From: Stenotrophomonas sp. 704A1
GTDB lineage: Bacteria > Pseudomonadota > Gammaproteobacteria > Xanthomonadales > Xanthomonadaceae
Assembly: GCF_030549525.1 (NCBI RefSeq)
Contig: NZ_CP130831.1
Location: forward strand, 1,265,501 to 1,329,500
Reading direction: 5' to 3'
Length of the DNA stretch: 64,000 nt
The translations under genes and the position numbers were made by a program. How positions within the stretch are numbered: the stretch's first letter is position 1; every line of letters begins with the position of its first letter. This document shows, in pieces, positions 8,746 to 17,904 of this stretch. Below the pieces are notes generated by a model, which was not told the DNA's origin, searched no databases, and saw only the letters and a list, made by a program, of their open reading frames with translations.

Positions 8746-9819
8746 ATGACCCGTATTATCGAGTTCCTGATCGCCTTGGGGATCGTGGCTGGCCTGTTCG
8801 TCATCATTGGCGTGTGTCTGCCGGGCGAGCGTCACATCACCGAAAGCATCGAGACCAACCGCAAGATGACGATCGTGTACGACACGGTCAGCAGCCTGCG
8901 CCGCTTCAAGGACTGGAACCCGCTGGTCCTGCGCGATCCCGCCGTTGAACTGAAGCTGTCCGGCCCGGCCTCCGGCGTCGGCGCCACCCTCGACTTCAAC
9001 TCCAAGGAGCTGGGCACCGGTTCCTGGAAGATCACCGAAGCCGAAGAGAACAAGCGTGTTGTGATCGCCATCGACGACGCCACCAAGGGTCACGACAAGG
9101 TCAGCACCTTCACCCTCGAGCCGACCGGCAAGGGCGGTCGCAACGTCAAGATCACCCAGGACTACTCGGTGAAGTACGGCTTCGACCTGTTCGGCCGCTA
9201 CGCCGGTCTGTATGTCAGCCGCCAGATCGGCGATGACATCAAGATGGGCCTGTCGCGCATGGCGAACATGCTGGCCACCGTGCCGAACGTCGACTACCGC
9301 ACCGCCGAGGCGCCGCTGACCGATCTGGGCATCGTCGATGTCCCGGCCGAGGATCTGCTGGTCGTCACCGCCGGCAACGTCGACCGCGGCCAGGATTCGA
9401 TCACCAAGTCCATCAAGGACAACCAGGAATGGATCAAGCGCGTGATCGAGGCCAATGGCCTGGAAGCCGCTGGCCCGCTGCGCATCATCACCACCGATTT
9501 CGGCGCCGAGAAGTACGCCTTCGACATCGCCCAGCCGGTGAAGAAGAAGGGTGCTGAAGCGCCGGCCGCCGAAGCGATGACCGTCAAGATCGACGGTGGC
9601 GCCCCGGTCAAGTACGTCCGTGTGGCTCCGCACCGCTCGGCGCATGCGGCCTACACCGGCCACATGGCCGGCCTGGATGTCGCCCGCAACGCCCTGCGTG
9701 CATGGGCCGTGACCTCGGGTAACGAAGTCATCGACCGTCCGTACGAAACCTGGAAGGACGGCGTGGACAAGTCGTTCACCCCGGAAGCGACCTACGACAT
9801 CTACTGGGCCGTCAAGTAA
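8746..9819 (+). CDS. SRPBCC family protein with GyrI-like C-terminal domain
   Basis: A 357-residue protein with an N-terminal membrane helix (residues ~5-25). A START/Bet v1-like SRPBCC ligand-binding domain follows (~28-165, polyketide-cyclase-like, with RFKDWNPLVLRDP). The C-terminal part (~190-357) resembles the GyrI-like small-molecule-binding fold of AraC-type effector domains, without any DNA-binding part. GGAGA lies upstream of the ATG. A strong terminator follows 33 bases after the stop. The ligand is unknown; the tandem binding domains on a membrane anchor suggest a small-hydrophobic-ligand role, which is inference. Confidence 0.75.
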   Translation: MTRIIEFLIALGIVAGLFVIIGVCLPGERHITESIETNRKMTIVYDTVSSLRRFKDWNPLVLRDPAVELKLSGPASGVGATLDFNSKELGTGSWKITEAEENKRVVIAIDDATKGHDKVSTFTLEPTGKGGRNVKITQDYSVKYGFDLFGRYAGLYVSRQIGDDIKMGLSRMANMLATVPNVDYRTAEAPLTDLGIVDVPAEDLLVVTAGNVDRGQDSITKSIKDNQEWIKRVIEANGLEAAGPLRIITTDFGAEKYAFDIAQPVKKKGAEAPAAEAMTVKIDGGAPVKYVRVAPHRSAHAAYTGHMAGLDVARNALRAWAVTSGNEVIDRPYETWKDGVDKSFTPEATYDIYWAVK

Positions 9820-9852
9820 GCCTCGGCTGACCCATGTAGTGTTGGACACGAA

Positions 9853-9885
9853 AACGCGCCGCTTCCTGCGGCGCGTTTTTTTTTC
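9853..9885 (+). terminator. Intrinsic terminator
   Basis: A near-perfect stem ACGCGCCGC / GCGGCGCGT with a short TTCCT loop is followed by nine T residues. It ends the SRPBCC transcript. Confidence 0.9.
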
Positions 9886-9924
9886 ATCCCGTGCCCGGCA
9901 GCGGGCACTGCGCAAGGAGCAGTC

Positions 9925-10296
9925 ATGTTCAATCACGAACGACGCGCGCGGAAACCCTCCCTGCTGGCCTGCCTGGGCGCCCTGCTGGCGGCGGCCTCGA
10001 TCGGGCTGTCCGCCTATGCGGCCCATGGCGTGGCCGATCCACTGGCGCAGCAGCACCTGAACATGGCCGCGCTGTACGCCTTCGCCCACGGTGCGGTACT
10101 GGTGGCGATCGGGCCGCGCGCACAGGGGGTCATCGCGCATCTGGCGCTGTATGTGCTGCTGCTGGGCGTGCTGCTGTTCTCCGGCAGCCTGGCCGGTGGG
10201 GCGCTGTGGCAGTGGCCGACGCGGCTGGCGCCGGTGGGCGGCACCACGCTGATGGCGGGCTGGGTGGTGCTGGCGGTCAATGCGCTGAGGCGCTGA
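9925..10296 (+). CDS. DUF423 family small membrane protein
   Basis: A 123-residue membrane protein with four hydrophobic helices, matching the DUF423 family in length and in the early motif AASIGLSAYAAHG. GGAG lies upstream of the ATG. Function is not established for the family. It sits between the SRPBCC terminator and a convergent terminator (10303-10330), so it is a single-gene transcript. Confidence 0.85.
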   Translation: MFNHERRARKPSLLACLGALLAAASIGLSAYAAHGVADPLAQQHLNMAALYAFAHGAVLVAIGPRAQGVIAHLALYVLLLGVLLFSGSLAGGALWQWPTRLAPVGGTTLMAGWVVLAVNALRR

Positions 10297-10302
10297 GGCG
10301 GC

Positions 10303-10330
10303 CACAGATCCCTGCGATGCGGGGATCTGT
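10303..10330. terminator. Bidirectional hairpin between convergent genes
   Basis: Inverted repeat ACAGATCCC / GGGGATCTGT lies between the DUF423 gene (plus) and the carboxypeptidase gene (minus). Neither strand has a long T tract. Confidence 0.6.
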
Positions 10331-10347
10331 CGGCGGCGCAGGGGGCC

Positions 10348-11157
10348 TCAGCCGTTGGCCGGCGCCCAGCACCAGTGCCACGGTTCGTAAACGATCCCGT
10401 GCGGGTTGTCGCGTGGGTAGCTCAGGCGGAAACCATGCTGCCCGGCGTTGGCCTGCAGCCAGGCGAACGCCGCGGTCGCCTCGAAGGTTTCCTCGGCCGG
10501 TGCGTCGCCCGGCGTGCCGATGTCCAGTGCATGGCCGCTGTGGTGTTCGCTGAAGCCGGGCGCCGCATTGACCTTCAGAATGTCCGGCACGTGCTGCCCG
10601 CGGGCCAGCTTGCGCTCGAAAATGCCCAGCTGGTACGCATGGCTGCGGAAGCCGGAAATGGCATCGAGCGCGATCCCTTCGCGCGCGGCGTGCTGGCGCA
10701 TCCGCCGCCATCCCTGCGCGGCGCCGCGGCGCAGCCACAGCGGGCGGCCGAAGCGGTCACGCCCGGCAAAGTGCAGCAGGCAGGGCTCGGCTTCCAGCGG
10801 CAGGCCGCTGTCCTCGGCGTAGCGCTGTGCGTCCAGGCCCAGCTGCTGCAGGCGCTGCTGCAGGCCGGCCAGCGGCAGCCACTGATCGTCCAGCGTCGCG
10901 GCGAAGGGCCGTGCACGGGTGTGCTCCAGCAGCGCAAGGGCCGCTTCCACGCCGGGTTCGCGCGGCAGCCGCGGCACCAGGGAATGCACACCGTGCGCCA
11001 GCACCGCTGCCAGATAACGGCCATCGTGCTTGCGCCGCAGTACCCAGCGCGCGCGCGCCAGCAGGCGGGCATCCAGGTTGCTGCGCGCGCGCAGCAGATG
11101 GGCCGGCCACAGTTCGATGGCCTCGGTATTGATCAACAGCGGCGCGGTGCGGTGCAT
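10348..11157 (-). CDS. M15 family D-alanyl-D-alanine carboxypeptidase (VanY-like)
   Basis: A 269-residue zinc peptidase predicted to trim the terminal D-Ala from peptidoglycan stem peptides. The VanY/DacB signature SxHxxGxAxD is present at residues 203-212 (ligands H205 and D212). The ExxWH block gives catalytic E258 and ligand H261. Residues ~1-120 are a less conserved N-terminal region rich in Arg and Leu. No clear signal peptide is visible, which is odd for a wall enzyme: either a start upstream was missed or export is unusual. It lies 9 bases downstream of the PH-like gene on the same strand. Confidence 0.85.
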   Translation of the reverse strand: MHRTAPLLINTEAIELWPAHLLRARSNLDARLLARARWVLRRKHDGRYLAAVLAHGVHSLVPRLPREPGVEAALALLEHTRARPFAATLDDQWLPLAGLQQRLQQLGLDAQRYAEDSGLPLEAEPCLLHFAGRDRFGRPLWLRRGAAQGWRRMRQHAAREGIALDAISGFRSHAYQLGIFERKLARGQHVPDILKVNAAPGFSEHHSGHALDIGTPGDAPAEETFEATAAFAWLQANAGQHGFRLSYPRDNPHGIVYEPWHWCWAPANG

Positions 11158-11166
11158 CGGCCCAGC

Positions 11167-11760
11167 TTACTGCCGTGCAGCGGTGGCGGCCACCTTGCGC
11201 AATGCCTCCAGCAGCGCCTGCGGCTGTTCCAGGCTGAGCAGCAGGGCGCTGCCACCGCGTACCGGAATCACCAGCGTGCGTGCGCGGTCGGTGACCAGCG
11301 CAAAGCCCTTGCCGCCGCCCTGCAGGCGGAAGTGCCCGGAGTAGAAGCCGGGCATGCTGTAGCCGTTGGTCTTGAAACGGATGCCGTAACGGCGGTCCCG
11401 GCCGAGATCGACCACCTCGGCCTGGTCCAGCAGCAGATCGGCGACCGCGGTGCGGCGCCGGTACAGCGTCGAGCGCACGTCCAGCACGCCGCCTGCCAGT
11501 TCCACCCGGCGACGGAAGAACGACACGCCCAGCCCGGCACCGATCAGCACGATCACCGCCATGCTCCACGCAGCGCTGCCGCCCATCAGGAAGAACGGCG
11601 GGGTCAGCGTGATCTCGATCCATGGCGCGTTGCTGCGGTTGTCATGCAGCTGCGCCCAGGCGCCGATGCCCAGCACCGCCAGCACCGGCAGCAGCACCCA
11701 CAACACCCGCAGCGGCGAGCTTTCGGCAACATCGAAGGCTTTCGGATCACTGCCGCTCAT
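11167..11760 (-). CDS. PH-like domain membrane protein
   Basis: A 197-residue protein with two N-terminal helices (~18-35 and ~55-78). A beta-rich bacterial PH-like region follows, with GYSMPGFYSGHFRL and a strand-rich end. The start at 11760 overlaps the stop of the hydrolase gene (ATGA), so it is translationally coupled as the last member of the SPFH operon. Alternative starts further upstream lie inside the hydrolase gene and are unlikely. Function is unknown; membrane-anchored PH-like domains often have binding rather than enzymatic roles. Confidence 0.72.
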   Translation of the reverse strand: MSGSDPKAFDVAESSPLRVLWVLLPVLAVLGIGAWAQLHDNRSNAPWIEITLTPPFFLMGGSAAWSMAVIVLIGAGLGVSFFRRRVELAGGVLDVRSTLYRRRTAVADLLLDQAEVVDLGRDRRYGIRFKTNGYSMPGFYSGHFRLQGGGKGFALVTDRARTLVIPVRGGSALLLSLEQPQALLEALRKVAATAARQ

Positions 11761-13046
11761 CGTTGTGCTCCGATCCAGCGCGCCACGTCGGCGATCAGCT
11801 GGGGATCCACATGGCCGGCGCTGGCGTATTCCTTCAGCGAGCTCGGGCCGCTGCCGGCCACGCCGATGTGGTTCAGCGCGGGATAGGCCTGCCATTGCAC
11901 GTCACTGCGGTTGCCCAGAGCGTCCTTCCAGAGCTTCCAGTCCGTATCGGGCACCTGGAAATCGCGGCCGCCATGCAGCATCAGCAGCGGCATGTGCAGG
12001 GCCTGCGCATCGGCACGCGCATTGACCGCCTCGATGCTCTTCCAGAACGACTGGGGCACGCCCAGCGGAAGCTCGGCGGCCGCGGCCGGCGCGCTGCCGC
12101 GTGCGGCGGCGATCTGCCGGTCCAGCGTGTCCAGGAAGGCCTGTTCGGCGGCGCTGATACTGCCGTCCAGCGACAGCAGATAGCGGTTCTGCTCGGGCAG
12201 CAGGTCCAGCAGGCTACGTGCCGGTGCCGCCCACAGGATCGCGCCACGCGCCTGCGGCCAGCGGCTGGCGATGCGCGGGGCGAGCATGCCGCCCTGGCTG
12301 TGGCCCAGAACGAACACGCGGCGGCTGTCGATGCGCGCATCGGCTGCCAGCGCAGTCAGCGCCGCCACCGCATCGTCGGTGGTTTCGTCGTCGACGCTGA
12401 AGCTGCCGCTCTGGAAGTCCTGCGGGCGGGCCTGTGTCCGCTTGTCGTAGCGCAGCACCGCAATGCCCTGCGCGGCCAGGCCGCGGGCGAGGTCCAGGAA
12501 CGGGCGGCTGCCGCCGATGGTCTGGTCACGGTCCTGCGGGCCCGAGCCGTGCACCAGCAGCACCGCCGGGAAGGGGCCGTTGCCCTTGGGCACGGCCAGC
12601 GTGCCGGGCAATGCGCCCCGCGCCTGCGGGATGCTGAAATCGGCTTCGCTGTAGCGGGCATCGGCCGGCGGTGGCGGCGCCTTGGCCGGCGGAGCAGGGC
12701 GCAGCAGCAGGCCGGCCACCTTGTCCTGCGCGTCCACCGCGACCTGCGCGATCACCGCGCCGGTGGCGAACGTCAGCGGCACTTCCACCAGGTGCATGCC
12801 CTGCTGTTCGCTGCTGCGCGCGGGGCCGCGCTGCTGCAGTTCGCCCAGCGACTGCCACAGGACCTGCAGCCTGTCGGCGGGCACGGCCGTGGCCATCTGC
12901 GCGGTCAGCATCGCTTCGGCATCGGCACTGCGCCCGGCCTGCAGGTGGTCCAGCAGCTGCGACGCGACCTGCTGCGGCTCGGCCGCCAGCGCGGTACCAG
13001 CCAGCAGCGACAGCATGCTGGCCAACAGGGAACGGGACGTCCTCAT
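11757..13046 (-). CDS. Secreted alpha/beta hydrolase with N-terminal DUF3887-like domain
   Basis: A 429-residue exported serine hydrolase. The signal peptide (SLLASMLSLLAGTALAA) is followed by a ~100-residue DUF3887-like region, a Pro/Ala linker, and an alpha/beta-hydrolase fold. The nucleophile elbow is GHSQGG, the oxyanion region is HGSGPQDRD, the acid lies in LHGGRDFQV and the likely His in LNHIG. I choose ATG 13046 because GGAG lies eight bases upstream; a GTG two codons earlier is too close to it. The gene starts two bases after the DUF4177 stop. Substrate unknown, but the family contains esterases and peptidases. Confidence 0.85.
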   Translation of the reverse strand: MRTSRSLLASMLSLLAGTALAAEPQQVASQLLDHLQAGRSADAEAMLTAQMATAVPADRLQVLWQSLGELQQRGPARSSEQQGMHLVEVPLTFATGAVIAQVAVDAQDKVAGLLLRPAPPAKAPPPPADARYSEADFSIPQARGALPGTLAVPKGNGPFPAVLLVHGSGPQDRDQTIGGSRPFLDLARGLAAQGIAVLRYDKRTQARPQDFQSGSFSVDDETTDDAVAALTALAADARIDSRRVFVLGHSQGGMLAPRIASRWPQARGAILWAAPARSLLDLLPEQNRYLLSLDGSISAAEQAFLDTLDRQIAAARGSAPAAAAELPLGVPQSFWKSIEAVNARADAQALHMPLLMLHGGRDFQVPDTDWKLWKDALGNRSDVQWQAYPALNHIGVAGSGPSSLKEYASAGHVDPQLIADVARWIGAQR

Positions 13047-13048
13047 CG

Positions 13049-13228
13049 TCACTGCTCCTTCTTGAACACCAGCATGGCCGGACGCAACGGCGCCGGGATG
13101 ATGATGTTGACCAGTTCCCAGCCCAGCTGCCCCTGGCGGCTGAGTTCAGCCTGCACGTCTTCAGGCTTGAGCAGGCCCATCATCGTCGTGTTGACCTCGA
13201 TGGTCTGGTAGCTCCAGCGCTTGCTCAT
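13049..13228 (-). CDS. Small DUF4177-type protein (59 aa)
   Basis: A small gene read directly from the sequence. It encodes 59 residues beginning [12 protein letters not shown] and ending FKKEQ, with the compact pattern W-Y-x-x-x-x-V ... L-x-x-x-G-x-x-G-W-E-L-V-x-I that is typical of DUF4177 proteins. GGAGGACAAGGA precedes the ATG. Its start overlaps the stop of the ribbon-helix-helix gene (ATGA), and its stop lies two bases before the hydrolase start, so it is clearly an operon member. The function of this fold is not established. Confidence 0.75.
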   Translation of the reverse strand: MSKRWSYQTIEVNTTMMGLLKPEDVQAELSRQGQLGWELVNIIIPAPLRPAMLVFKKEQ

Positions 13229-13404
13229 TCCTTGTCCTCCGGTGACGGTTTGGGTTTGGGTAGGCGTCCTGCCTTGCGCAGCGCATCGCGCAGTACGTAT
13301 TCGATCTGCGCGTTGAGGCTGCGCAGCTCATCGTCCGCCCAGCGCTGCGCCGCGGCCAGCACCTCGGCGTTGATGCGCAGCGGATAGGCCTTCTTTTCGC
13401 TCAT
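13225..13404 (-). CDS. Arc-family ribbon-helix-helix DNA-binding protein (59 aa)
   Basis: A small gene read from the sequence. It encodes 59 residues with one beta strand (AYPLRIN) and two helices ([13 protein letters not shown] and [18 protein letters not shown]), the Arc/MetJ ribbon-helix-helix plan, plus a Lys/Pro-rich tail. AGGAG-like sequence precedes the ATG. It overlaps the DUF4177 gene by four bases and follows the SPFH gene by 45 bases. Arc-type proteins bind short palindromic operators as paired dimers, so it may autoregulate the operon at the 14362-14378 palindrome. That is an inference. Confidence 0.8.
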   Translation of the reverse strand: MSEKKAYPLRINAEVLAAAQRWADDELRSLNAQIEYVLRDALRKAGRLPKPKPSPEDKE

Positions 13405-13449
13405 GCAGGCTCCTGGCGGGGCGGTGGGGCGCCCCGTTGCGAGGGTGGC

Positions 13450-14331
13450 TCAGTACAGCGAGCCGGTGTTGACGACCGGCTGGGTGCCGCGGTCCGAGCA
13501 CAGCACGGTCAGCAGGTTGCTGACCATGTGTGCCTTCCGCTCCTCATCCAGCTGCACCACGCCGTTCTTCTGCAGTTCGGCCAATGCCATTTCGACCATG
13601 CCGACCGCACCGGCGACGATGCGCGTGCGCGCGGCGATCACCGCGTTGGCCTGCTGGCGCTGCAGCATCGCCTGGGCGATTTCGGCGGCATAGGCCAGGT
13701 GGCTGATGCGCGCATCGATCACCTGCACGCCGGCGTCGGCCAGGCGCTCGGCCAGTTCGTTCTTCAGGTGCTGGGAAATCTCGTTGGCGTGGCTGCGCAG
13801 GGCGAGCTGGCCATCCTCGTGCTGGTCGTAGGGATAGCTGGTGGCCATCGCGCGCAGCGCCGATTCGGACTGGATGTGCACGAAGCTTTCATAGTCGTCC
13901 ACGTTGTAGACCGCCTCGGAGGCATCCACCACCTGCCAGACGATCACCGCGGCGATTTCGATCGGGCTGCCGTCCAGCTCGTTGACCTTCAGCTTGCCGC
14001 TTTCGAAGTTGCGCACGCGCTGGCTGACGCGGCGCTTGCTGTAGAAGGGGTTGTTCCAGCGCAGGCCGTTGTCCTTGACGGTGCCGATGTACTTGCCGAA
14101 CAGGCTCAGGACCGCGGCCTGGTTGGGTTGCACGGTGTACAGGCCGGCCAGCGCGAACAGGGCCAGTGCGGCAACCAGCAGGCCGCCGAGCAGGAGCAGC
14201 AGGTTCGGCGCACCGGTGCTGGCCTTGGCCGCGACCCCGAGCACGAACAGCGCGCCACCGGCCAGCGCGACCAGCAGGGCGCCAGCCAGCGCGCCCAGGC
14301 CGTTGAGGGAGGAAAGCGACTTCTCTTTCAT
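13450..14331 (-). CDS. SPFH / band 7 domain membrane protein
   Basis: A 293-residue stomatin/prohibitin-like protein with two N-terminal helices (~13-33 and ~43-65), then the SPFH core from ~70 ([16 protein letters not shown] ... GLRWNNPFY) and a helical C-terminus of Ala/Gln-rich residues. SPFH proteins form large membrane-microdomain oligomers and often partner with proteases or PH-like proteins. It leads a run with RHH, DUF4177, hydrolase and PH-like genes. Its upstream region carries a perfect AT-rich palindrome 31 bases before the ATG. Confidence 0.88.
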   Translation of the reverse strand: MKEKSLSSLNGLGALAGALLVALAGGALFVLGVAAKASTGAPNLLLLLGGLLVAALALFALAGLYTVQPNQAAVLSLFGKYIGTVKDNGLRWNNPFYSKRRVSQRVRNFESGKLKVNELDGSPIEIAAVIVWQVVDASEAVYNVDDYESFVHIQSESALRAMATSYPYDQHEDGQLALRSHANEISQHLKNELAERLADAGVQVIDARISHLAYAAEIAQAMLQRQQANAVIAARTRIVAGAVGMVEMALAELQKNGVVQLDEERKAHMVSNLLTVLCSDRGTQPVVNTGSLY

Positions 14332-14361
14332 GGTCGTGCGTCCTTGAGGGCTCGATTGGAA

Positions 14362-14378
14362 GATATCAAATTGATATC
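14362..14378. promoter_or_regulatory. Perfect 17-nt palindrome, putative operator of SPFH operon
   Basis: GATATCAA-A-TTGATATC is a perfect inverted repeat in a strikingly AT-rich spot. It also reads as two direct GATATCAA copies spaced 11 bases apart (14362-14369 and 14373-14380). It lies 31 bases upstream of the SPFH start, where an operator would overlap the promoter. Binding by the operon's own RHH protein is inferred. Confidence 0.6.
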
Positions 14379-14464
14379 AACCTGCAAGTGCCGTTCGTCG
14401 GCGGACCCGGGGGCGGACCGGCTAGAATGCCCACCCGCCTTCACATTGCTGCCGGACCCCCGCC

Positions 14465-15652
14465 ATGGCCAAGCTTGGAACTCCGTTGTCTCCCGCCGCC
14501 ACCCGCGTGCTGCTGCTGGGTTCGGGCGAACTCGGCAAGGAGGTGGCCATCGAGCTGCAGCGGCTGGGCGTGGAAGTGATCGCCGCCGACCGCTACGCCG
14601 ACGCCCCGGCCATGCAGGTCGCGCACCGCGCGCATGTGATCGACATGCTGGATGCGATGGCGCTGCGCGCGCTGATTGCCCAGGAACAGCCCCACCTGGT
14701 GGTGCCGGAGATCGAGGCCATCCACACCGAGACCCTGGTGCAGCTGGAACAGGAGCAGGGCCTGCGGGTGATCCCGACCGCGCGTGCCGCGCGCCTGACC
14801 ATGGACCGCGAAGGCATCCGCCGCCTCGCGGCCGAGACCCTGGGCCTGCCGACCTCGCCGTACCGTTTCGTGGACACCGAAGCCGAGTACCGTGCCGCGG
14901 TGGCCGCGATCGGCCTGCCGTGCGTGGTCAAGCCGGTGATGTCGTCCTCGGGCAAAGGCCAGAGCACCCTGCGCAGCGAGTCGGACATCGCGCCGGCCTG
15001 GGAGTACGCGCAGACCGGCGGCCGTGCCGGTGCCGGCCGCTGCATCGTCGAAGGCTTCATCGATTTCGATTACGAGATCACCCTGCTGACCGTGCGCCAC
15101 GCCGGCGGCACCGCGTTCTGCGCGCCGATCGGCCACCTGCAGAAGGATGGCGATTACCGCGAAAGCTGGCAGCCGCAGCCGATGACGGACAAGGCGCTGG
15201 CGCGTGCGGAAGAAATCTCGCGTGCGATCACCGACGACCTCGGCGGCTGGGGCCTGTTCGGTGTCGAGCTGTTCGTGAAGGGCGACGAAGTGTGGTTCAG
15301 CGAAGTGTCGCCGCGCCCGCACGACACCGGCCTGGTGACCCTGGTGTCGCAGGAACTGAGCGAGTTCGCGCTGCATGCGCGCGCCATCCTCGGCCTGCCG
15401 ATTCCGCTGATCCGCCAGAGCGGCGCGTCGGCCTCGTGCGCGCTGCTGGCGCATGGCGAGGGCGTGCCGTACTTCAACAACGTCGCCGCCGCCCTGCAGG
15501 TACCGGATACCGCCGTGCGCCTGTTCGGCAAGCCGAGCGTGCACGGCCACCGCCGCGTCGGCGTGACCCTGGCGCGGGCCGAGACCATCGACGAAGCCCG
15601 CGCCATCGCCCGTGATGCCGCCGAAGCCATCGGCGTCGAACTGCGCCCGTGA
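14465..15652 (+). CDS. purT: Formate-dependent phosphoribosylglycinamide formyltransferase PurT
   Basis: A 395-residue ATP-grasp enzyme that makes formyl-GAR from GAR, formate and ATP in purine synthesis, the folate-free alternative to PurN. Residues ~14-30 are the Rossmann-like N-terminal motif [20 protein letters not shown]. The ATP-grasp core includes [14 protein letters not shown] and the metal-binding [10 protein letters not shown]. Length and motifs match E. coli PurT (392). It starts 133 bases from the divergent SPFH operon and is followed at once by a SMAG dimer, so it is monocistronic. Confidence 0.97.
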   Translation: MAKLGTPLSPAATRVLLLGSGELGKEVAIELQRLGVEVIAADRYADAPAMQVAHRAHVIDMLDAMALRALIAQEQPHLVVPEIEAIHTETLVQLEQEQGLRVIPTARAARLTMDREGIRRLAAETLGLPTSPYRFVDTEAEYRAAVAAIGLPCVVKPVMSSSGKGQSTLRSESDIAPAWEYAQTGGRAGAGRCIVEGFIDFDYEITLLTVRHAGGTAFCAPIGHLQKDGDYRESWQPQPMTDKALARAEEISRAITDDLGGWGLFGVELFVKGDEVWFSEVSPRPHDTGLVTLVSQELSEFALHARAILGLPIPLIRQSGASASCALLAHGEGVPYFNNVAAALQVPDTAVRLFGKPSVHGHRRVGVTLARAETIDEARAIARDAAEAIGVELRP

Positions 15653-15656
15653 AAAG

Positions 15657-15735
15657 GTAGCGCCGGGCCATGCCCGGCGGCTTTGCGTGTGTGCAACGGG
15701 GCCTGCAAAAACCGCCGGGCAGGGCCCGGCGCTAC
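15657..15735. repeat. SMAG repeat dimer
   Basis: Facing units: GTAGCGCCGGGCCATGCCCG at the left and CGGGCAGGGCCCGGCGCTAC at the right, with about 30 bases between. It lies between the convergent purT and nuclease genes and could act as a bidirectional terminator or RNA stabiliser. Confidence 0.88.
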
Positions 15736-15739
15736 CGGG

Positions 15740-16954
15740 TTATTTCACGTCCACCCACACCAGGTGGTGGTCGCTGCCGTCGGCGATCTTCGCTTCCGGG
15801 CTTTCATTGGCCGGCCAGAACACGCCGCTGCCGATGTACTCGAAACCGGTCGAGGGCAGCACGTAGTCCAGCCGCATGGTGCCCGCCTTCGGGCCGAAAT
15901 CGCCGGTGGCGTGGAACGGTGCGCCCCTGCGCGCGATGCCCTTGGCCGCATAGGCCAGGCTGGTCTGTTCGGCGCCGACGCTGCGCGGGGTGGGGTAGCG
16001 CAGCACGCGGGCGTTCTCGATCAGCTCGACGATCGCCTCATGGCGGCCATCGCCGTCGACCGGGTCGTTGTTGAGGTCGCCTAGGAGCACGAAGCGCGCA
16101 TCCTGGGCCAGGCCGCCGCAGTGGCCCTTGTCATCGCACAGCCAGGGCTTGTCGCCGGCCGACAGATATTCCTGCCACAGCCGCAGTTCGTCGTGGTTGC
16201 GCGCGGCATTGCGCTTCTCCGGGCCGTCGAACACCGGCGGCGTCGGGTGCGAGACCAGCGCATGCACCACGCCGGCCGGGGTCTTCACCGGCACGTCCCA
16301 ATGCGACTTCGACGACAGCCGCAGCTGCGACCACACCGCATCGTTGTAGAAGCTCTTGCCGGTGCGCGGATCGACCGGACGGATCGCACCGGGCATCGCG
16401 CTCCACTTCAGCAGCTGGAAGCTGCGCACCTTGGCTTCGTCGATCGGGTAGCGCGACAGCACCAGCATGCCGTACTGGCCCGGGTGCAGGCCGTAGCCCC
16501 ACGCATCGTTGCCGCGGCTGCGGCCTTCGCCGCCGACCACGCCGTTGTTGTCCAGGTCCAGGCCGCTGGGCACGCCGGTGTTGACCGGGGCCAGGTAGCG
16601 GTAGGCGAAGTGCAGCGGCTTGCCACCGCCCGGCTGGGCCACTTCCAGGTAGCGCTTCTGGAACAGGTCGGCGGCGCGATGGGCGTCGTCGAAGTCGAAT
16701 TCGTTCAGCAGCACCAGGTCCGGGCGCACCTGCTGCAGCACCGCAGCGATCTTGCGTGCGTGCTCGCTGTCGCCTTCCAGTTCCTTGATCAGGCCACCGG
16801 CGTCATCGGAGTACAGCGAGGTGTTGTAGGTGGCCAGGCGCAGCGCAGCGGACGGCTTTTCGGTCATCGCGGGGGACGTGGCGAAGGCAGGGGCGGTGGC
16901 GCCGCAGAGCAGGGCCAGGGCGAGGATCAGGGGATGGCGGCGGGTCATGTTCAT
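15740..16954 (-). CDS. Exported endonuclease/exonuclease/phosphatase (EEP) family protein
   Basis: A 404-residue EEP-fold metal-dependent phosphoesterase or nuclease. A signal peptide (LILALALLCGATAPAFA) predicts a periplasmic or secreted enzyme. EEP motifs are visible: RLATYNTSLYSDD, a metal-ligand Glu in LLNEFDFDDA, GDLNNDP with the catalytic Asp/Asn pair, and DHHLVWVDV at the C-terminus with SDHH. MNM at the start leaves two possible ATGs two codons apart. Whether it acts on DNA, lipid or another phosphoester is not visible. Confidence 0.85.
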   Translation of the reverse strand: MNMTRRHPLILALALLCGATAPAFATSPAMTEKPSAALRLATYNTSLYSDDAGGLIKELEGDSEHARKIAAVLQQVRPDLVLLNEFDFDDAHRAADLFQKRYLEVAQPGGGKPLHFAYRYLAPVNTGVPSGLDLDNNGVVGGEGRSRGNDAWGYGLHPGQYGMLVLSRYPIDEAKVRSFQLLKWSAMPGAIRPVDPRTGKSFYNDAVWSQLRLSSKSHWDVPVKTPAGVVHALVSHPTPPVFDGPEKRNAARNHDELRLWQEYLSAGDKPWLCDDKGHCGGLAQDARFVLLGDLNNDPVDGDGRHEAIVELIENARVLRYPTPRSVGAEQTSLAYAAKGIARRGAPFHATGDFGPKAGTMRLDYVLPSTGFEYIGSGVFWPANESPEAKIADGSDHHLVWVDVK

Positions 16955-16992
16955 GGGCCGTATTGTGCACCCGGCCCGGTGTCAGCGGTTTG

Positions 16993-17748
16993 TCAGCGCC
17001 CGTCCAGATCATTGTCGAAATCGTGCCAGCGGCGGCCATCGTAGGCTTCCAGCGGATGGAAGCGGCGCTTGTAGTCCATCTTCCGGTGGCCACGGATCCA
17101 GTAGCCCAGGTACACGTGTGGCAAGCCCTCGCGACGCGCCCACTCGATCTGCTGCAGGATCGCGAAGGTGCCCAGCCCGCGCGCGGCGTGGTCCGGGTCG
17201 AAGAAGGTGTAGACCGCCGACAGTCCGTGTTCGGTCACGTCGGTCACCGCCACCGCCAGCAGCTGGCTGGGCTGGCCATCGTGGCCGGGCAGGCGCATCT
17301 CCATGAAGCGGGTATGCGACCAGCTGCCGATCAGGAACTGTTCGAACTCGTGCGGCCCGTGGTCGTCCATCCCGCCGTTGGCGTGGCGATGGGCCAGGTA
17401 GCGGTGATAGAGCGCGAACAGGTCATCGCGCGCGGTCGCCGCAGTGATGCGCACTTCCAGGTCCGCATTGCGCGTGGCGCAGCGGCGCTGGCTGCGGTCG
17501 GGCGCGAAACGGGCGACCGGGATGCGCACCGCCACGCAGGCGTGGCACTGGGCGCAGTGCGGGCGGTAGACCAGATCACCGCTGCGACGGAAGCCCCAGC
17601 TCAGGGCCAGCGGGTACAGCCCGCCGAGGCGGCGATCATGCGGGTCCAGCACCAGATCGCGCGCAACGCGATCGGGCCAATACCCGCAAGGGTGCTCGCC
17701 GGTCTGGAACAGTCGCAGTTCGTCGTCTCTGTCGCCGTGTATCGCCAT
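16993..17748 (-). CDS. bpt: Aspartate/glutamate leucyltransferase (Bpt)
   Basis: A 251-residue leucyl-tRNA-protein transferase of the Bpt type, related to eukaryotic Ate1. It adds Leu to N-terminal Asp or Glu to make N-degrons for ClpS/ClpAP. The N-terminal cysteine region is [11 protein letters not shown], then [14 protein letters not shown]. The acyltransferase core reads [10 protein letters not shown] and the ending is [18 protein letters not shown]. The start at 17748 gives the expected length; upstream codons in the frame run into GC-rich non-coding sequence. It stands alone, 38 bases upstream of the EEP gene. Confidence 0.93.
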   Translation of the reverse strand: MAIHGDRDDELRLFQTGEHPCGYWPDRVARDLVLDPHDRRLGGLYPLALSWGFRRSGDLVYRPHCAQCHACVAVRIPVARFAPDRSQRRCATRNADLEVRITAATARDDLFALYHRYLAHRHANGGMDDHGPHEFEQFLIGSWSHTRFMEMRLPGHDGQPSQLLAVAVTDVTEHGLSAVYTFFDPDHAARGLGTFAILQQIEWARREGLPHVYLGYWIRGHRKMDYKRRFHPLEAYDGRRWHDFDNDLDGR

Positions 17749-17904
17749 TGGCACAGCATAGCGCCAGCCTGTCGCAGCGGCGGCGACTGTCCGCCGGATG
17801 AACGGAACCGGCCGCTGCGTCAACCGGCGTCGCGGCCGGGCGTTGTTGTCCCCTGAGGGTGAACTGATCACCCCGACGCAATTTCCATCCCCAGGAGTGA
17901 CCCC

